Below, piece after piece: positions 26,221 through 34,941 of a stretch of 63,933 nucleotides of DNA. Both the position numbers and the translations under genes were made by a program. Position 1 is the first letter of the stretch, and the number at the start of each line of letters is the position of its first letter. The stretch lies in the NCBI GenBank assembly GCA_902800435.1, contig CADCEQ010000036.1, positions 1-63,933 of the forward strand. The letters are read 5' to 3'. The DNA comes from an uncultured Prevotellaceae bacterium. Lineage in GTDB: Bacteria > Bacteroidota > Bacteroidia > Bacteroidales > Bacteroidaceae. The notes under the pieces were generated by a model, which saw only the letters and a program-made list of their open reading frames with translations, had not been told where the DNA came from and did not search any database.

Positions 26221-28527
26221 CTTTACCTCTTTGGTCTGTCCGGCCTTGAGTTTCAGCGTCTGCCGTTCACCATTCACGAGTAAGGTGACGCGGCTGGCCG
26301 TCTTGGCCTTGATAGTGTATGCTGTTACCTTCCCGTTCTTCCAAGAGAAGTCGAGCTCGTAACCGCCACGGGCACAAAGTCCGCTGACGCTGCCGTCGGC
26401 CCATTGCTCGGGACAGGCGGGCAGCAGTTCGATGATGCCCTGCTGGCTCTGCAGGAGCATCTCGCAGACGCCCGCCGTACCGCCGAAGTTGCCGTCAATC
26501 TGGAAGGGCGGGTGAGCATCCATCAGATTCGGGTAGGTGCCGCCGCTGTTGTAGTTGGTGCCGCCGTTGGGCGAGATGTAGGTCAGCAGCTTCTGGTAGA
26601 TATGGTATGCCTGTTCGGCGCGATGGAGCCGCGCCCAGAGGTTGATGCGCCAGCCCGTTGACCAACCGGTGCTCTGGTCGCCTTTCTGGATGAGCGTCTG
26701 CTCGGCGGCTTTCTGCAGGACAGGGTCGGTGAGGTGACTGCCGGGATAGAGACCGATGAGATGGCTCTGGTGGCGGTGGTGCGGGTCGTAGTCGCGCCAG
26801 TCGTGGAACCACTCGTTGAGGTCGCCCTCCTTGCCGACCGTGTAGGGATGGAGACGGGCGAGGGCTTTTTCATAGGGGGCGGTGGCACCGCCACCGCACA
26901 GCCGACTGGCGGTGATGACGCTCTGGAGGAGCTCGCGGATGATGGCGAGGTCGGCGGTGCCGCCATAGCAGGTCATGCCGTGGTAGCCTTGGTCGGTGAC
27001 GTATTCGTTCTCGGGCGATGTGGAGGGAGCGGTGATGAGCTCACCGTTGTGCTCGACAAGCCAGTCGAGGCAGAAGTCGGCAGCGCCCTTCATCAGCGGG
27101 AAGGCTACCTCACGCAGGTACTTCTTGTCCTGGGTGAAGAGGTAGCGCTCCCAGAGCGTCTCGACGAGCCAGGCACCGCCCAACGGCCAGTTGGCCCACT
27201 CGGGCTTTTCGCGCTTCTCGCCCACGGGGTTGGTCATGGCCCAGATGTCGCTGTTATGGCTTGAGCACCAGCCTCGGCTGATGCCGTAATAGTTGCGGGC
27301 GGCATACTGGCCGTTGGCGGCCAGGGCCTGCACAAAGCCGTCGAGAGGCTGTGCCATCTCGGCGAGGTTGGTCGTGAAGGCCGGCCAGTAGTTCTCCTCA
27401 AGATTGATGTTCACGGTATAGTTGCCGCGCCAGGGCGACCAGAGGTGGGGCGTCCAGAGACCCTGCAGGTTGGCGGGCACGCCGGGGGTTCGGCTACAGC
27501 TGATGAGCAGGTAGCGGCCGTACTGGAAGTAGAGCGTTTCGAGGTAGCGGTCGTTGGCGGCATTGTGGGTGTAGGTCTTCAGGAGTTCGTCGGTGGGGCC
27601 GTCATAGTATGACGGCATAGACAATTGTAGTTTCACGCGGTCGTAGAACTGGCGGTAGTCGGTGATGTGGCGGGCGCGTAGCTCGTCGTAGCTGAGGTTC
27701 TGGACGTGCCACATGTCGTTGGTGGCCTGTTCCAGGTAGTCGGCGCCTTCGTTGACGGGATGGCGGTCGAAACCTTTGAAGCTGGTGGCGTTTACTATAT
27801 ATAAGGTGGCCTCAGTGGCTCTGCTGATAGTCAGCGACGAGTCGGCGGCAGCTACCTCGCCGTCGGTCTGCACGCGGAGCATCGTACAGAAGTGGATGCT
27901 CTCACGCTCGTCGCCGGTGGCGTGGCCGGTCATCGTCAGCTGCAGGGAGCCTGGACGCACCTTGTGGGGCACCTGCGCCGTCAAGGCGATGCGGCAGTTG
28001 ATGTTGCCCCGCAAGCGGATGGCGATGACGCGGTCGGGATAGGATGCAAAATACTCTCTCGTAACGACAGCACCGCCACGCACGTAGCGGTCGGTGACAA
28101 CGGAGGAGTCGAGGCTGAGACTCCGCTCGTAGCGGCTGACCGCTCCCAGTCCGAGGTCCTTGATGTGGAGGGTGCCGAGGGGCTGGAAGAACTGCGAGTT
28201 AGGTCCCTGCACGTGGAGCTGCAGGGAGTCGGCCTTGCGGTAGTCTTCGGCAAACAGCGCCTCGCGAATCTTGGGAATCCACAGGTGGGCATTGGCATCA
28301 AGGTTGCGGTCGACGGGCTTGCCCGTCCACAGGGTGATGTCGTTCAGATAAATGATGTTGTCGTCGGTGCCGCCATAGACGAGTGCGCCGAGCTTGCCGT
28401 TGCCTATCGGCAGCGACTCCTCGAAGTGGTCGGCGGGACGGTCGTAATGGAGAATCATCGGCGGCTGCTGGGCTGCTGAGGCGTTGCCAAGTACGGCCAA
28501 AAGTGCAAAAAACAGGAATTTTCTCAT
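26215..28527 (-). CDS. Glycoside hydrolase family 95, alpha-L-fucosidase type
   Basis: This 770-residue secreted protein has a signal peptide ending GNASA. The GH95 N-terminal beta domain and (alpha/alpha)6 barrel carry the three catalytic blocks of the Bifidobacterium AfcA model: N373-x-N375 in [10 protein letters not shown]506 in TSPENEY as general acid, and D678 in FQIDGNFGG. These match AfcA N421/N423, E566 and D766 in order. GH95 members invert at alpha-1,2-fucosyl or related alpha-galactosyl linkages. ATG 28527 starts the signal peptide; upstream codons overlap the promoter. Confidence 0.9.
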   Translation of the reverse strand: MRKFLFFALLAVLGNASAAQQPPMILHYDRPADHFEESLPIGNGKLGALVYGGTDDNIIYLNDITLWTGKPVDRNLDANAHLWIPKIREALFAEDYRKADSLQLHVQGPNSQFFQPLGTLHIKDLGLGAVSRYERSLSLDSSVVTDRYVRGGAVVTREYFASYPDRVIAIRLRGNINCRIALTAQVPHKVRPGSLQLTMTGHATGDERESIHFCTMLRVQTDGEVAAADSSLTISRATEATLYIVNATSFKGFDRHPVNEGADYLEQATNDMWHVQNLSYDELRARHITDYRQFYDRVKLQLSMPSYYDGPTDELLKTYTHNAANDRYLETLYFQYGRYLLISCSRTPGVPANLQGLWTPHLWSPWRGNYTVNINLEENYWPAFTTNLAEMAQPLDGFVQALAANGQYAARNYYGISRGWCSSHNSDIWAMTNPVGEKREKPEWANWPLGGAWLVETLWERYLFTQDKKYLREVAFPLMKGAADFCLDWLVEHNGELITAPSTSPENEYVTDQGYHGMTCYGGTADLAIIRELLQSVITASRLCGGGATAPYEKALARLHPYTVGKEGDLNEWFHDWRDYDPHHRHQSHLIGLYPGSHLTDPVLQKAAEQTLIQKGDQSTGWSTGWRINLWARLHRAEQAYHIYQKLLTYISPNGGTNYNSGGTYPNLMDAHPPFQIDGNFGGTAGVCEMLLQSQQGIIELLPACPEQWADGSVSGLCARGGYELDFSWKNGKVTAYTIKAKTASRVTLLVNGERQTLKLKAGQTKEVKL

Positions 28528-28544
28528 ACTTTTTAGGTTTCTGC

Positions 28545-28575
28545 TTGCAAAGATACAAATTATTTTGTATTTTTG
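28545..28575. promoter_or_regulatory. Divergent overlapping promoters between GH95 and ptb
   Basis: For plus, TTG at 28545-28547 and TATTTTTG at 28568-28575 are 20 bp apart. For minus, TATCTTTG occupies 28548-28555. The two -7 elements are 12 bp apart, so the two units cannot easily be transcribed from both promoters at once. Confidence 0.65.
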
Positions 28576-28603
28576 CGGCAAATAAACATAAAAAAGCGTA
28601 CCT

Positions 28604-29440
28604 ATGCAGCCCATTAAGACTTTGAACGACATGATTGTCTTCCTGCAGCAGCGGGGAGACCGCAAGCGCGTGGCCGTCATCTGCCCCAACGATGCCAGTA
28701 CCCGCTACGCAGTGGAAAAAGGACAGGAGATGGGATTCATCGAACCCATCTACGTCAACGGCGACGACAAGGACGAGTGTGCCCGCCGCGCCGTGGCACT
28801 CTGCAAGAGCGGCGAGGCCGACATCCTGATGAAGGGTCTCGTCAATACCGACGTCGTGCTGCGCGCCATCCTCAATAAGGAGACGGGCATCCTGCGTCCC
28901 GGCCACGTGCTGACCCACATCGCCATGGCCGAGATTCCGAAGTACGAGAAGCTGCTGTTCTTTACCGATGCAGCCGTCATCCCTATCCCGACCAAGGAGC
29001 AACGCCGCCAGCAGGTACACTACGTCAACTACGTCTGCCACGCCCTCGGCATCGAGGAACCGCGCATCGCGCTCATTCACTGTGCCGAGAAAGTCAGCGA
29101 GAAGACCTTCCCCTACACCAAGGACTACCTGGACATCATTGCTCTGGCACAGAGCGGCTACTTCGGCCGCTGCATCATCGACGGACCGCTCGACCTGAAG
29201 ACGTCGCTCGACTCGGTCAGCCTGCGCGAGAAGGGCATCCACTCGGCCATCGACGGACAGGCCGACGCCCTCATCTTCCCCGACATCGTGGCCGGCAACG
29301 TCTTCTACAAGACGCTGACGCTCTTCGGCTATACGAAGACCGCCGGTGTGCTGCAGGGCACGCGATGCTGCTGCGTGCTGCCCTCGCGCGCTGACAGCCC
29401 CGAATCGAAGTACTACTCCTTAGCCTTGGCTGCGATATGA
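28604..29440 (+). CDS. ptb: Phosphate butyryl/acetyl transferase (Ptb-like)
   Basis: This 278-residue enzyme of the phosphate acyltransferase family swaps CoA for phosphate on an acyl-CoA. Visible blocks include [19 protein letters not shown] (substrate region near 74-92) and [11 protein letters not shown] and [13 protein letters not shown], close to Clostridium-type Ptb sequences. The next gene is butyrate kinase, and its ATG overlaps this stop, so the pair makes an acyl phosphate route to ATP. In Prevotella-type organisms the acyl group may be isobutyrate or isovalerate rather than butyrate. Confidence 0.9.
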   Translation: MQPIKTLNDMIVFLQQRGDRKRVAVICPNDASTRYAVEKGQEMGFIEPIYVNGDDKDECARRAVALCKSGEADILMKGLVNTDVVLRAILNKETGILRPGHVLTHIAMAEIPKYEKLLFFTDAAVIPIPTKEQRRQQVHYVNYVCHALGIEEPRIALIHCAEKVSEKTFPYTKDYLDIIALAQSGYFGRCIIDGPLDLKTSLDSVSLREKGIHSAIDGQADALIFPDIVAGNVFYKTLTLFGYTKTAGVLQGTRCCCVLPSRADSPESKYYSLALAAI

Positions 29441-30507
29441 ACATCCTCGTCATCAACCCTGGCTCCACGTCGACCAAGATAGCGGTCTACGAGGACGACA
29501 CGCCCGTGCTGTTGCGCAACATCGTGCATACGCCAGAGGAACTGGCACCGTTCGACGACGTCATCGAACAGCAGGACCTGCGCCGCCAACTGGTGCTCGA
29601 CGAACTGCGGCAGGCAGACATTCCCATCGACTTCGATGCCGTCATCGGGCGCGGTGGTCTGGTAAAGCCCTTAGAGGGTGGCGTCTACGAAATCAACGAC
29701 CTGATGATACAGGACACCCTCAGTGGCATTGCCCTCCATAACCACGCCTGCAACTTGGGCTGCCTGATAGCCCACGAGATAGCAGCCACGATTCCCGGCT
29801 GCCGCTCGTTTATCGCAGACCCCGGCGTAGTGGACGAGTTGAACGACTATGCCCGCATCAGCGGGTCGCCGCTGATGAACCGCATCTGCATCTGGCACGC
29901 CCTGAACCAGCGCGCCATCGCCCGCCGCTATGCCGCTGAGATAGGCCGCGAGTACGAGGACCTGAACCTCATCATCTGCCACATGGGCGGCGGCATCTCC
30001 GTGGCGGCCCACGACCACGGACGGGCCATCGATGCCAACAATGCCCTCGACGGCGAGGGTCCGTTCTCGCCCGAGCGCGCCGGCAGCCTGCCCGCAGCCG
30101 ACCTCATTCGCCTCTGCTTCAGTGGCAAGTACAACGAAAAACAGCTGCTGAAACGCATTGCCGGCAAGGCCGGACTGAACGCCCACCTCGGCACGAACAA
30201 CGTGAAGGAAATCATACAGCGCATTGAGGACTACGGAGACACCCAGGCAGAGCTCATCCTCAACGCCATGCTCTACCATGTGGCCAAGTCGATAGCCGCC
30301 GAAGCTGCCGTGCTTTGCGGAAACATCGACGCCATCCTGCTCACAGGCGGTCTGGCCCGCTCAGAGTACATCGTCAGCCGTCTGCGCCGCCGCATCGGGT
30401 TCCTGGCTCCTGTCCACTGTTTCCCCGGCGAGGACGAGATGGAGGCACTGGCACTGAATGCTCTGGATGTGCTCCGTGGCAAACGTGAAGCGAAAATCTA
30501 CAAATAA
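29437..30507 (+). CDS. buk: Butyrate kinase (acyl kinase)
   Basis: This 356-residue ASKHA-family kinase converts acyl phosphate plus ADP to acid plus ATP. It has INPGSTSTKIAVY (phosphate-1 motif), an IGRGGLVKPL block, ICHMGGGISVAAHDHGR (adenosine/phosphate-2) and DAILLTGGLARSEY. Length and motifs fit Buk rather than acetate kinase. It follows ptb by a 4-bp overlap. Confidence 0.94.
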   Translation: MNILVINPGSTSTKIAVYEDDTPVLLRNIVHTPEELAPFDDVIEQQDLRRQLVLDELRQADIPIDFDAVIGRGGLVKPLEGGVYEINDLMIQDTLSGIALHNHACNLGCLIAHEIAATIPGCRSFIADPGVVDELNDYARISGSPLMNRICIWHALNQRAIARRYAAEIGREYEDLNLIICHMGGGISVAAHDHGRAIDANNALDGEGPFSPERAGSLPAADLIRLCFSGKYNEKQLLKRIAGKAGLNAHLGTNNVKEIIQRIEDYGDTQAELILNAMLYHVAKSIAAEAAVLCGNIDAILLTGGLARSEYIVSRLRRRIGFLAPVHCFPGEDEMEALALNALDVLRGKREAKIYK

Positions 30508-30529
30508 ACCAAACGATAAAGAAAGAATT

Positions 30530-31492
30530 ATGAAAACATTTTTGAACGTCGGCGACATCGGCCCGCTGGAGAAGGCCTTAGCCGAAGCACTGGAAATCAA
30601 GAACGACCGTTACAAGTATCAGCACTTGGGCAAGAACAAGACGCTGATGATGATATTCTTCAACAACTCGCTGCGCACGCGCCTCTCGACGCAGAAAGCC
30701 GCCATGAACCTCGGCATGAACGTCATCGTGCTCGACGTCAACGCCGGCGCATGGAAGCTGGAGACCGAGCGCGGCGTCATCATGGACGGCGACAAGTCGG
30801 AGCACCTGTTGGAAGCCATCCCCGTGATGGGCTGCTACTGCGACATCATCGGCGTGCGCTCCTTCGCCGGGCTGACCGACCGTGAATACGACTACGCCGA
30901 GACCGTCGTCAACCAGTTCATCAAGTACTCGGGTCGCCCCGTCTTCGCCATGGAGACGGCTACCGTACACCCGCTGCAGGCCTTCGCCGACCTCATCACC
31001 ATCGAGGAATATAAAGAGGTGAAACGTCCGAAGGTGGTCCTCACCTGGGCCCCCCACTGCCGCGCCCTGCCGCAGGCCGTGCCCAACTCGTTCGCCCAGT
31101 GGATGCTGGCTGCCGATGTCGACTTTGTCATCACCCACCCCGAGGGCTACGAGCTCGACCCGAAATTTGTGGGCGGTGCCCGTGTAGAGTACGACCAGCG
31201 GAAGGCTTTCGAAGGCGCCGACTTCATCTACGCCAAGAACTGGTCGAACCCCGGTGTCACCAATCCCGGCGACTACGGCAAGATTACCTCTAAGGACATG
31301 TCGTGGACGGTCGACGAGGAGCACATGTCGTGGACGAGGAACGGTAAGTTTATGCACTGCCTGCCCGTGCGCCGCGGCCTCATCGTGACCGACGACGTAA
31401 TCGAGTCGCCCAATTCCATCGTCATTCCCGAGGCAGCCAACCGCGAGATTTCATGCTCGGTGGTTCTTAAACGCATGCTCGAAGCATTATGA
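30530..31492 (+). CDS. argF': N-succinyl-L-ornithine carbamoyltransferase (ArgF')
   Basis: This 320-residue carbamoyltransferase has the carbamoyl-phosphate motif NNSLRTRLSTQ, the HPLQAFADLITI strand and the HCLPVRRG block. It closely follows the Bacteroides fragilis N-succinylornithine enzyme of the arginine pathway. The specificity position (Pro90 in B. fragilis, Glu92 in N-acetylornithine enzymes) reads GDKSEHLL here, so residue 90 is serine. As I recall, Ser at this site was among the substitutions that gave succinyl preference. It lies 22 bp after buk and overlaps threonine aldolase by ATGA, although arginine and acyl kinase genes have no obvious common pathway. Confidence 0.9.
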   Translation: MKTFLNVGDIGPLEKALAEALEIKNDRYKYQHLGKNKTLMMIFFNNSLRTRLSTQKAAMNLGMNVIVLDVNAGAWKLETERGVIMDGDKSEHLLEAIPVMGCYCDIIGVRSFAGLTDREYDYAETVVNQFIKYSGRPVFAMETATVHPLQAFADLITIEEYKEVKRPKVVLTWAPHCRALPQAVPNSFAQWMLAADVDFVITHPEGYELDPKFVGGARVEYDQRKAFEGADFIYAKNWSNPGVTNPGDYGKITSKDMSWTVDEEHMSWTRNGKFMHCLPVRRGLIVTDDVIESPNSIVIPEAANREISCSVVLKRMLEAL

Positions 31493-32520
31493 TATCATTT
31501 GAGTGTGACTATAACAACGGGGCGCATCCGAAAGTCCTGGAGAACCTCGTCAAGTATAACTCGTCGAAGCCGACACCCTACGGTTTCGACGAGTTCTCAG
31601 AGCGTGCAAAGCAGAAGATACGCGAGGCTATCGGCATGCCCGACGCACAGATATTCTTCCTGACCGGCGGCACGCAAGCCAACGCCACAACCATCGACTC
31701 CATGCTCTACCAGTATGAGGGCGTCATCTGCGTCGGCTCCGGACACATCAACGTCCACGAGGCCGGGGCCGTGGAGTTTACCGAGCATAAAATCATTACA
31801 CTGCCCGACGTACAAGGAAAGATGGAGGCTCGCGTGCTCGACCGCTATCTCGACGACTTCATGCACGACGGCAACAAGGATCACGCCGTACATCCGGGAC
31901 TGGTCTACATCACCTTCCCGACGGAGTTTGGCACACTCTACAACGCCGCCGAACTACGCGACATCTACCAGGTTTGCCAGCGCTACGACCTGCCGCTCTA
32001 CATCGACGGGGCACGCCTGGGCTACGGACTGATGGCCGACGGCAACGACGTCACGCTGCCCTACCTGGCACGCCACTGCGACGTCTTCTACATCGGCGGC
32101 ACGAAAATCGGCGCCCTCTGCGGCGAGGCCGTCGTCTTCAGCGGGAGGAATGCCCACAAGCACTTCTTCTCAATCCAGAAGCAGCACGGCGCCGTCATTG
32201 CCAAGGGCGCTCTCATCGGGCTGCAGTTCGACGCGCTTTTCACTGACAGTCTCTACTTCCGCCTGTCACAACACGCCATCGACATGGCCATGCAACTCAA
32301 GCAACTGTTTCAGGAAAAAGGCTACCAGTTTTATGTCGACTCACCCACCAACCAGCAGTTCCTCGTCATCAGAAACGAGGAGGTGGAGCGGCTGGGCCAG
32401 AAGGTGGCGTTCACGCACTTCGGACAGACCGACCATCACCACACCATCTGCCGCTTCGTCACCAGTTGGGCCACGACGCAAGAGGAAATCGACGAACTCC
32501 GCAGCTGTCTATTTCACTGA
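31489..32520 (+). CDS. Low-specificity threonine aldolase family protein
   Basis: This 343-residue PLP enzyme of fold type I resembles threonine/beta-eliminating-lyase family aldolases, which split L-threonine or allo-threonine to glycine and acetaldehyde. The pyridoxal lysine is in FYIGGTKIGALCG, the ring-stacking/aspartate region in YIDGARLGYGL. It begins within the stop of argF' (ATGA) and overlaps the convergent GH127 gene by 12 bp. Confidence 0.92.
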   Translation: MISFECDYNNGAHPKVLENLVKYNSSKPTPYGFDEFSERAKQKIREAIGMPDAQIFFLTGGTQANATTIDSMLYQYEGVICVGSGHINVHEAGAVEFTEHKIITLPDVQGKMEARVLDRYLDDFMHDGNKDHAVHPGLVYITFPTEFGTLYNAAELRDIYQVCQRYDLPLYIDGARLGYGLMADGNDVTLPYLARHCDVFYIGGTKIGALCGEAVVFSGRNAHKHFFSIQKQHGAVIAKGALIGLQFDALFTDSLYFRLSQHAIDMAMQLKQLFQEKGYQFYVDSPTNQQFLVIRNEEVERLGQKVAFTHFGQTDHHHTICRFVTSWATTQEEIDELRSCLFH

Positions 32521-34929
32521 CCACTCAAAGAGTCCGGCAGAGTCGTTGTCGGGCAAGGTCACTTCGAGGCGCACAGCCTTTGTTTTCACAGGATTAAAGT
32601 TGACGGTGCTGGCTGTTCCACGGTAGGTGGGATAGCTGGCATCGCCTTCTACTGGCTTCCACTCGCCCGAAGCGGTCTGGTAGAGGATGCGCCACGACTT
32701 TGGCACGTCGCAGCCGCCCCACGGCTTGTCGCAGAACCAGTAGACGGTGGCCGTGCTCACCTCGGCCTCCTGCGGGAACTCGTAGCCTATCCACTCCGTC
32801 GAAGCCTTCTTAGGCCACCAGTGGGTGTAGGGCACCGAACGGTCGTTCTCGCCCTTCGGTACGAGGCGATCGTTGACCGACGAGATGGCAGGCATCCGTG
32901 GCGTCGATGTCGTCACCTTGCTCTCCGAGGCCAGTGTGGCGGGCTGTGCGGGTGTGGTGGCGCTGAGGTCCTGCGGCAGCCAGACGCGCATCTTCCCTGA
33001 GCCGCGATGGCACCAGGCGAAGTAGGGAATGAGCGTCAGCGTCTGGTCCTTCACCGTGAGCTTTCCCTGTTTGTCGAAGTCGAGCGTCTGGGCATCGGTG
33101 ACGAGCGTGGTTAGCGTCGTACCGGCAATCTCCTTCTTGCCCAACCGGAGCGTCGGCTCCTGATTGACCAAGGCCGAGAAGATGTCGAACTGGTTGTCGG
33201 GGTGCTCGGCACAGTAGACAATCGGGCCGCGCTCCACGGCTATCATCCCCCGGTCGGCTTCCACCTTATTATTCGCGCGAACGGTGCGCGGCTCCATATC
33301 GAAGCAGATGACCACCTTGTCGCCCTTCTTCCAGCGGCGCTCAATGTCCACGTAGCCGTCGTCGCCGACGAGCAGGGGCACGGTAACGCCGTTTACGATG
33401 AAGCTATAGCCCAGCCGCTTGTTGTCGGTGTACTGGTAGAGGTCGCCGGGCACGGGCTTGTTGCGGAGCCAGCCAGGGACGCGGATTTTCAGGTTGAACT
33501 CGCCCACACTGTTCTTGTCGATGGTCAGCACGGTCTCGCCGTCCCACGGGTAGTCGGTCCTCTGGGTCAGCGTCAGCTTCTTGCCCCCGACGCTGAGTGT
33601 CGAGGTGTTCGAGAGAAACAGGTTCACGTAGACATTCTTCTCTTTCACGGCATAGACGTAGCCGGGCAGCGAGGGGATGAAGCGGCAGATGTTCGACGGA
33701 CAGCAGGCGCAGCCGAACCATGCCTGGCGCTGGTGCTGGCCCATCGACTCCAATGGGTTGGGATAGAAGAAGCCGTCGCCCTGCAGCGAGACACCCGAAA
33801 TCAGACCGTTGTAGAGCGTGCGCTCCAGCACGTCGTAATACTTCGACTCGCCGTGGAGCAGGAACAGCCGGTAGTTGACGTAGACATTGCCGATGGCGGC
33901 ACACGTCTCGCAGTAGGCACTCATGTTGGGCAGTTCGTAGTTCTTGCCGAACGCCTCGCCGCTTGAGGTGGCGCCGATGCCGCCGGTAATATACAGTTTC
34001 TTCGTGACGATGTTGTCCCAGATGCGGTCGATGGCCCGGATATAGCCCTCGTCGCCTGTCAGGGCAGCCACGTCGGCCATGCCTGCATACATATAGGCGG
34101 CGCGGACGGCGTGGCCCACAGCCTCGTCCTGCTCGATGACGGGCTTGTGGCTCTGCGAGTACTCCTGCTTGATCGAAGTCTTGCCGCGGTAGTCGAGCAG
34201 GAACTTGGCGAAGTCGAGATAGCGCTTCTGACCGGTGGCCAGGTAGAGGCGCGCCATGGCCATCTCGGCTATCTGGTGACCGGGCACGACGCACATCTGT
34301 CCGGGATTGGGGCCCACCTCCCTGCAGGCCACATCGGCATAGCGGCAGGCGATGTCGAGGAATTTGCGCTTGCCGGTAGCCTGCCAGTAGGCCACCGCTC
34401 CCTCCACCATGTGGCCGAGGTTGTACAGTTCGTGCGAGAGGTCCTCCTCCTTCACCCAGCGGCGGTCGCCGGCCCAGTGGTGTGGGTCGGTGGGGTTCTG
34501 CGTGCGGGCGGTGTAGAGGTAGCCGTCGGGCTCCTGCGCACGGCCGATGATGTCGATGACGGAGTCGCAGTAGGCCTCCAACTTCTTATCGGGATAAGTC
34601 TGCAGAATGTAGGCGGCACCCTCCAGAGTCTTGTAGGGGTCGGTATCGTCGAACGAGTAGCCCACGCCGTTGACCTTGAACGTCTTCGACGGGTCGGCGA
34701 GGTGCGCGGCGGCATTGTCGAAGTTCTTGTAGCGGCCCTCGCTCTCGCACTTCGAGAAGGCGAGGGGTACGGTGGTGTTACGACTGGCCTGCAGGCGCTG
34801 TCCCCAGAACGTGCCGGGAGCGACCTTCACGGCGGTGAAGGGTACGGGGGTGATGGGGTAGCCCTTCTGTGCTACGCCGACAAGGAGCGAAAAGTGAAAG
34901 GTGACGAGTGTTAATAGTAGCTTTTTCAT
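32509..34929 (-). CDS. Glycoside hydrolase family 127 beta-L-arabinofuranosidase with C-terminal F5/8-like domain
   Basis: This 806-residue secreted enzyme has a signal peptide ending LLVGVAQ. The (alpha/alpha)6 barrel of GH127 (formerly DUF1680) follows. The zinc/nucleophile cysteines expected from HypBA1 are visible: E341 and C343 in ETCAAIGN, and C409-C410 in FGCACCPSN, where one is the nucleophile. A probable beta-sandwich of the discoidin kind occupies about 690-806. The enzyme class releases arabinose from plant beta-L-arabinofuranosides. The neighbouring minus-strand gene is a second DUF1680-type enzyme, 12 bp upstream. Confidence 0.9.
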   Translation of the reverse strand: MKKLLLTLVTFHFSLLVGVAQKGYPITPVPFTAVKVAPGTFWGQRLQASRNTTVPLAFSKCESEGRYKNFDNAAAHLADPSKTFKVNGVGYSFDDTDPYKTLEGAAYILQTYPDKKLEAYCDSVIDIIGRAQEPDGYLYTARTQNPTDPHHWAGDRRWVKEEDLSHELYNLGHMVEGAVAYWQATGKRKFLDIACRYADVACREVGPNPGQMCVVPGHQIAEMAMARLYLATGQKRYLDFAKFLLDYRGKTSIKQEYSQSHKPVIEQDEAVGHAVRAAYMYAGMADVAALTGDEGYIRAIDRIWDNIVTKKLYITGGIGATSSGEAFGKNYELPNMSAYCETCAAIGNVYVNYRLFLLHGESKYYDVLERTLYNGLISGVSLQGDGFFYPNPLESMGQHQRQAWFGCACCPSNICRFIPSLPGYVYAVKEKNVYVNLFLSNTSTLSVGGKKLTLTQRTDYPWDGETVLTIDKNSVGEFNLKIRVPGWLRNKPVPGDLYQYTDNKRLGYSFIVNGVTVPLLVGDDGYVDIERRWKKGDKVVICFDMEPRTVRANNKVEADRGMIAVERGPIVYCAEHPDNQFDIFSALVNQEPTLRLGKKEIAGTTLTTLVTDAQTLDFDKQGKLTVKDQTLTLIPYFAWCHRGSGKMRVWLPQDLSATTPAQPATLASESKVTTSTPRMPAISSVNDRLVPKGENDRSVPYTHWWPKKASTEWIGYEFPQEAEVSTATVYWFCDKPWGGCDVPKSWRILYQTASGEWKPVEGDASYPTYRGTASTVNFNPVKTKAVRLEVTLPDNDSAGLFEWSVK

Positions 34930-34941
34930 TGTATTTCGTTT

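Noticed and set aside
28528..28689. N-terminal extension of the GH95 protein
   Set aside because: It spans the divergent promoters and precedes the clear signal peptide.
28604..30507. Evidence that the organism makes butyrate
   Set aside because: ptb-buk can serve branched-chain acyl phosphates, and no butyryl-CoA synthesis genes are in the window.
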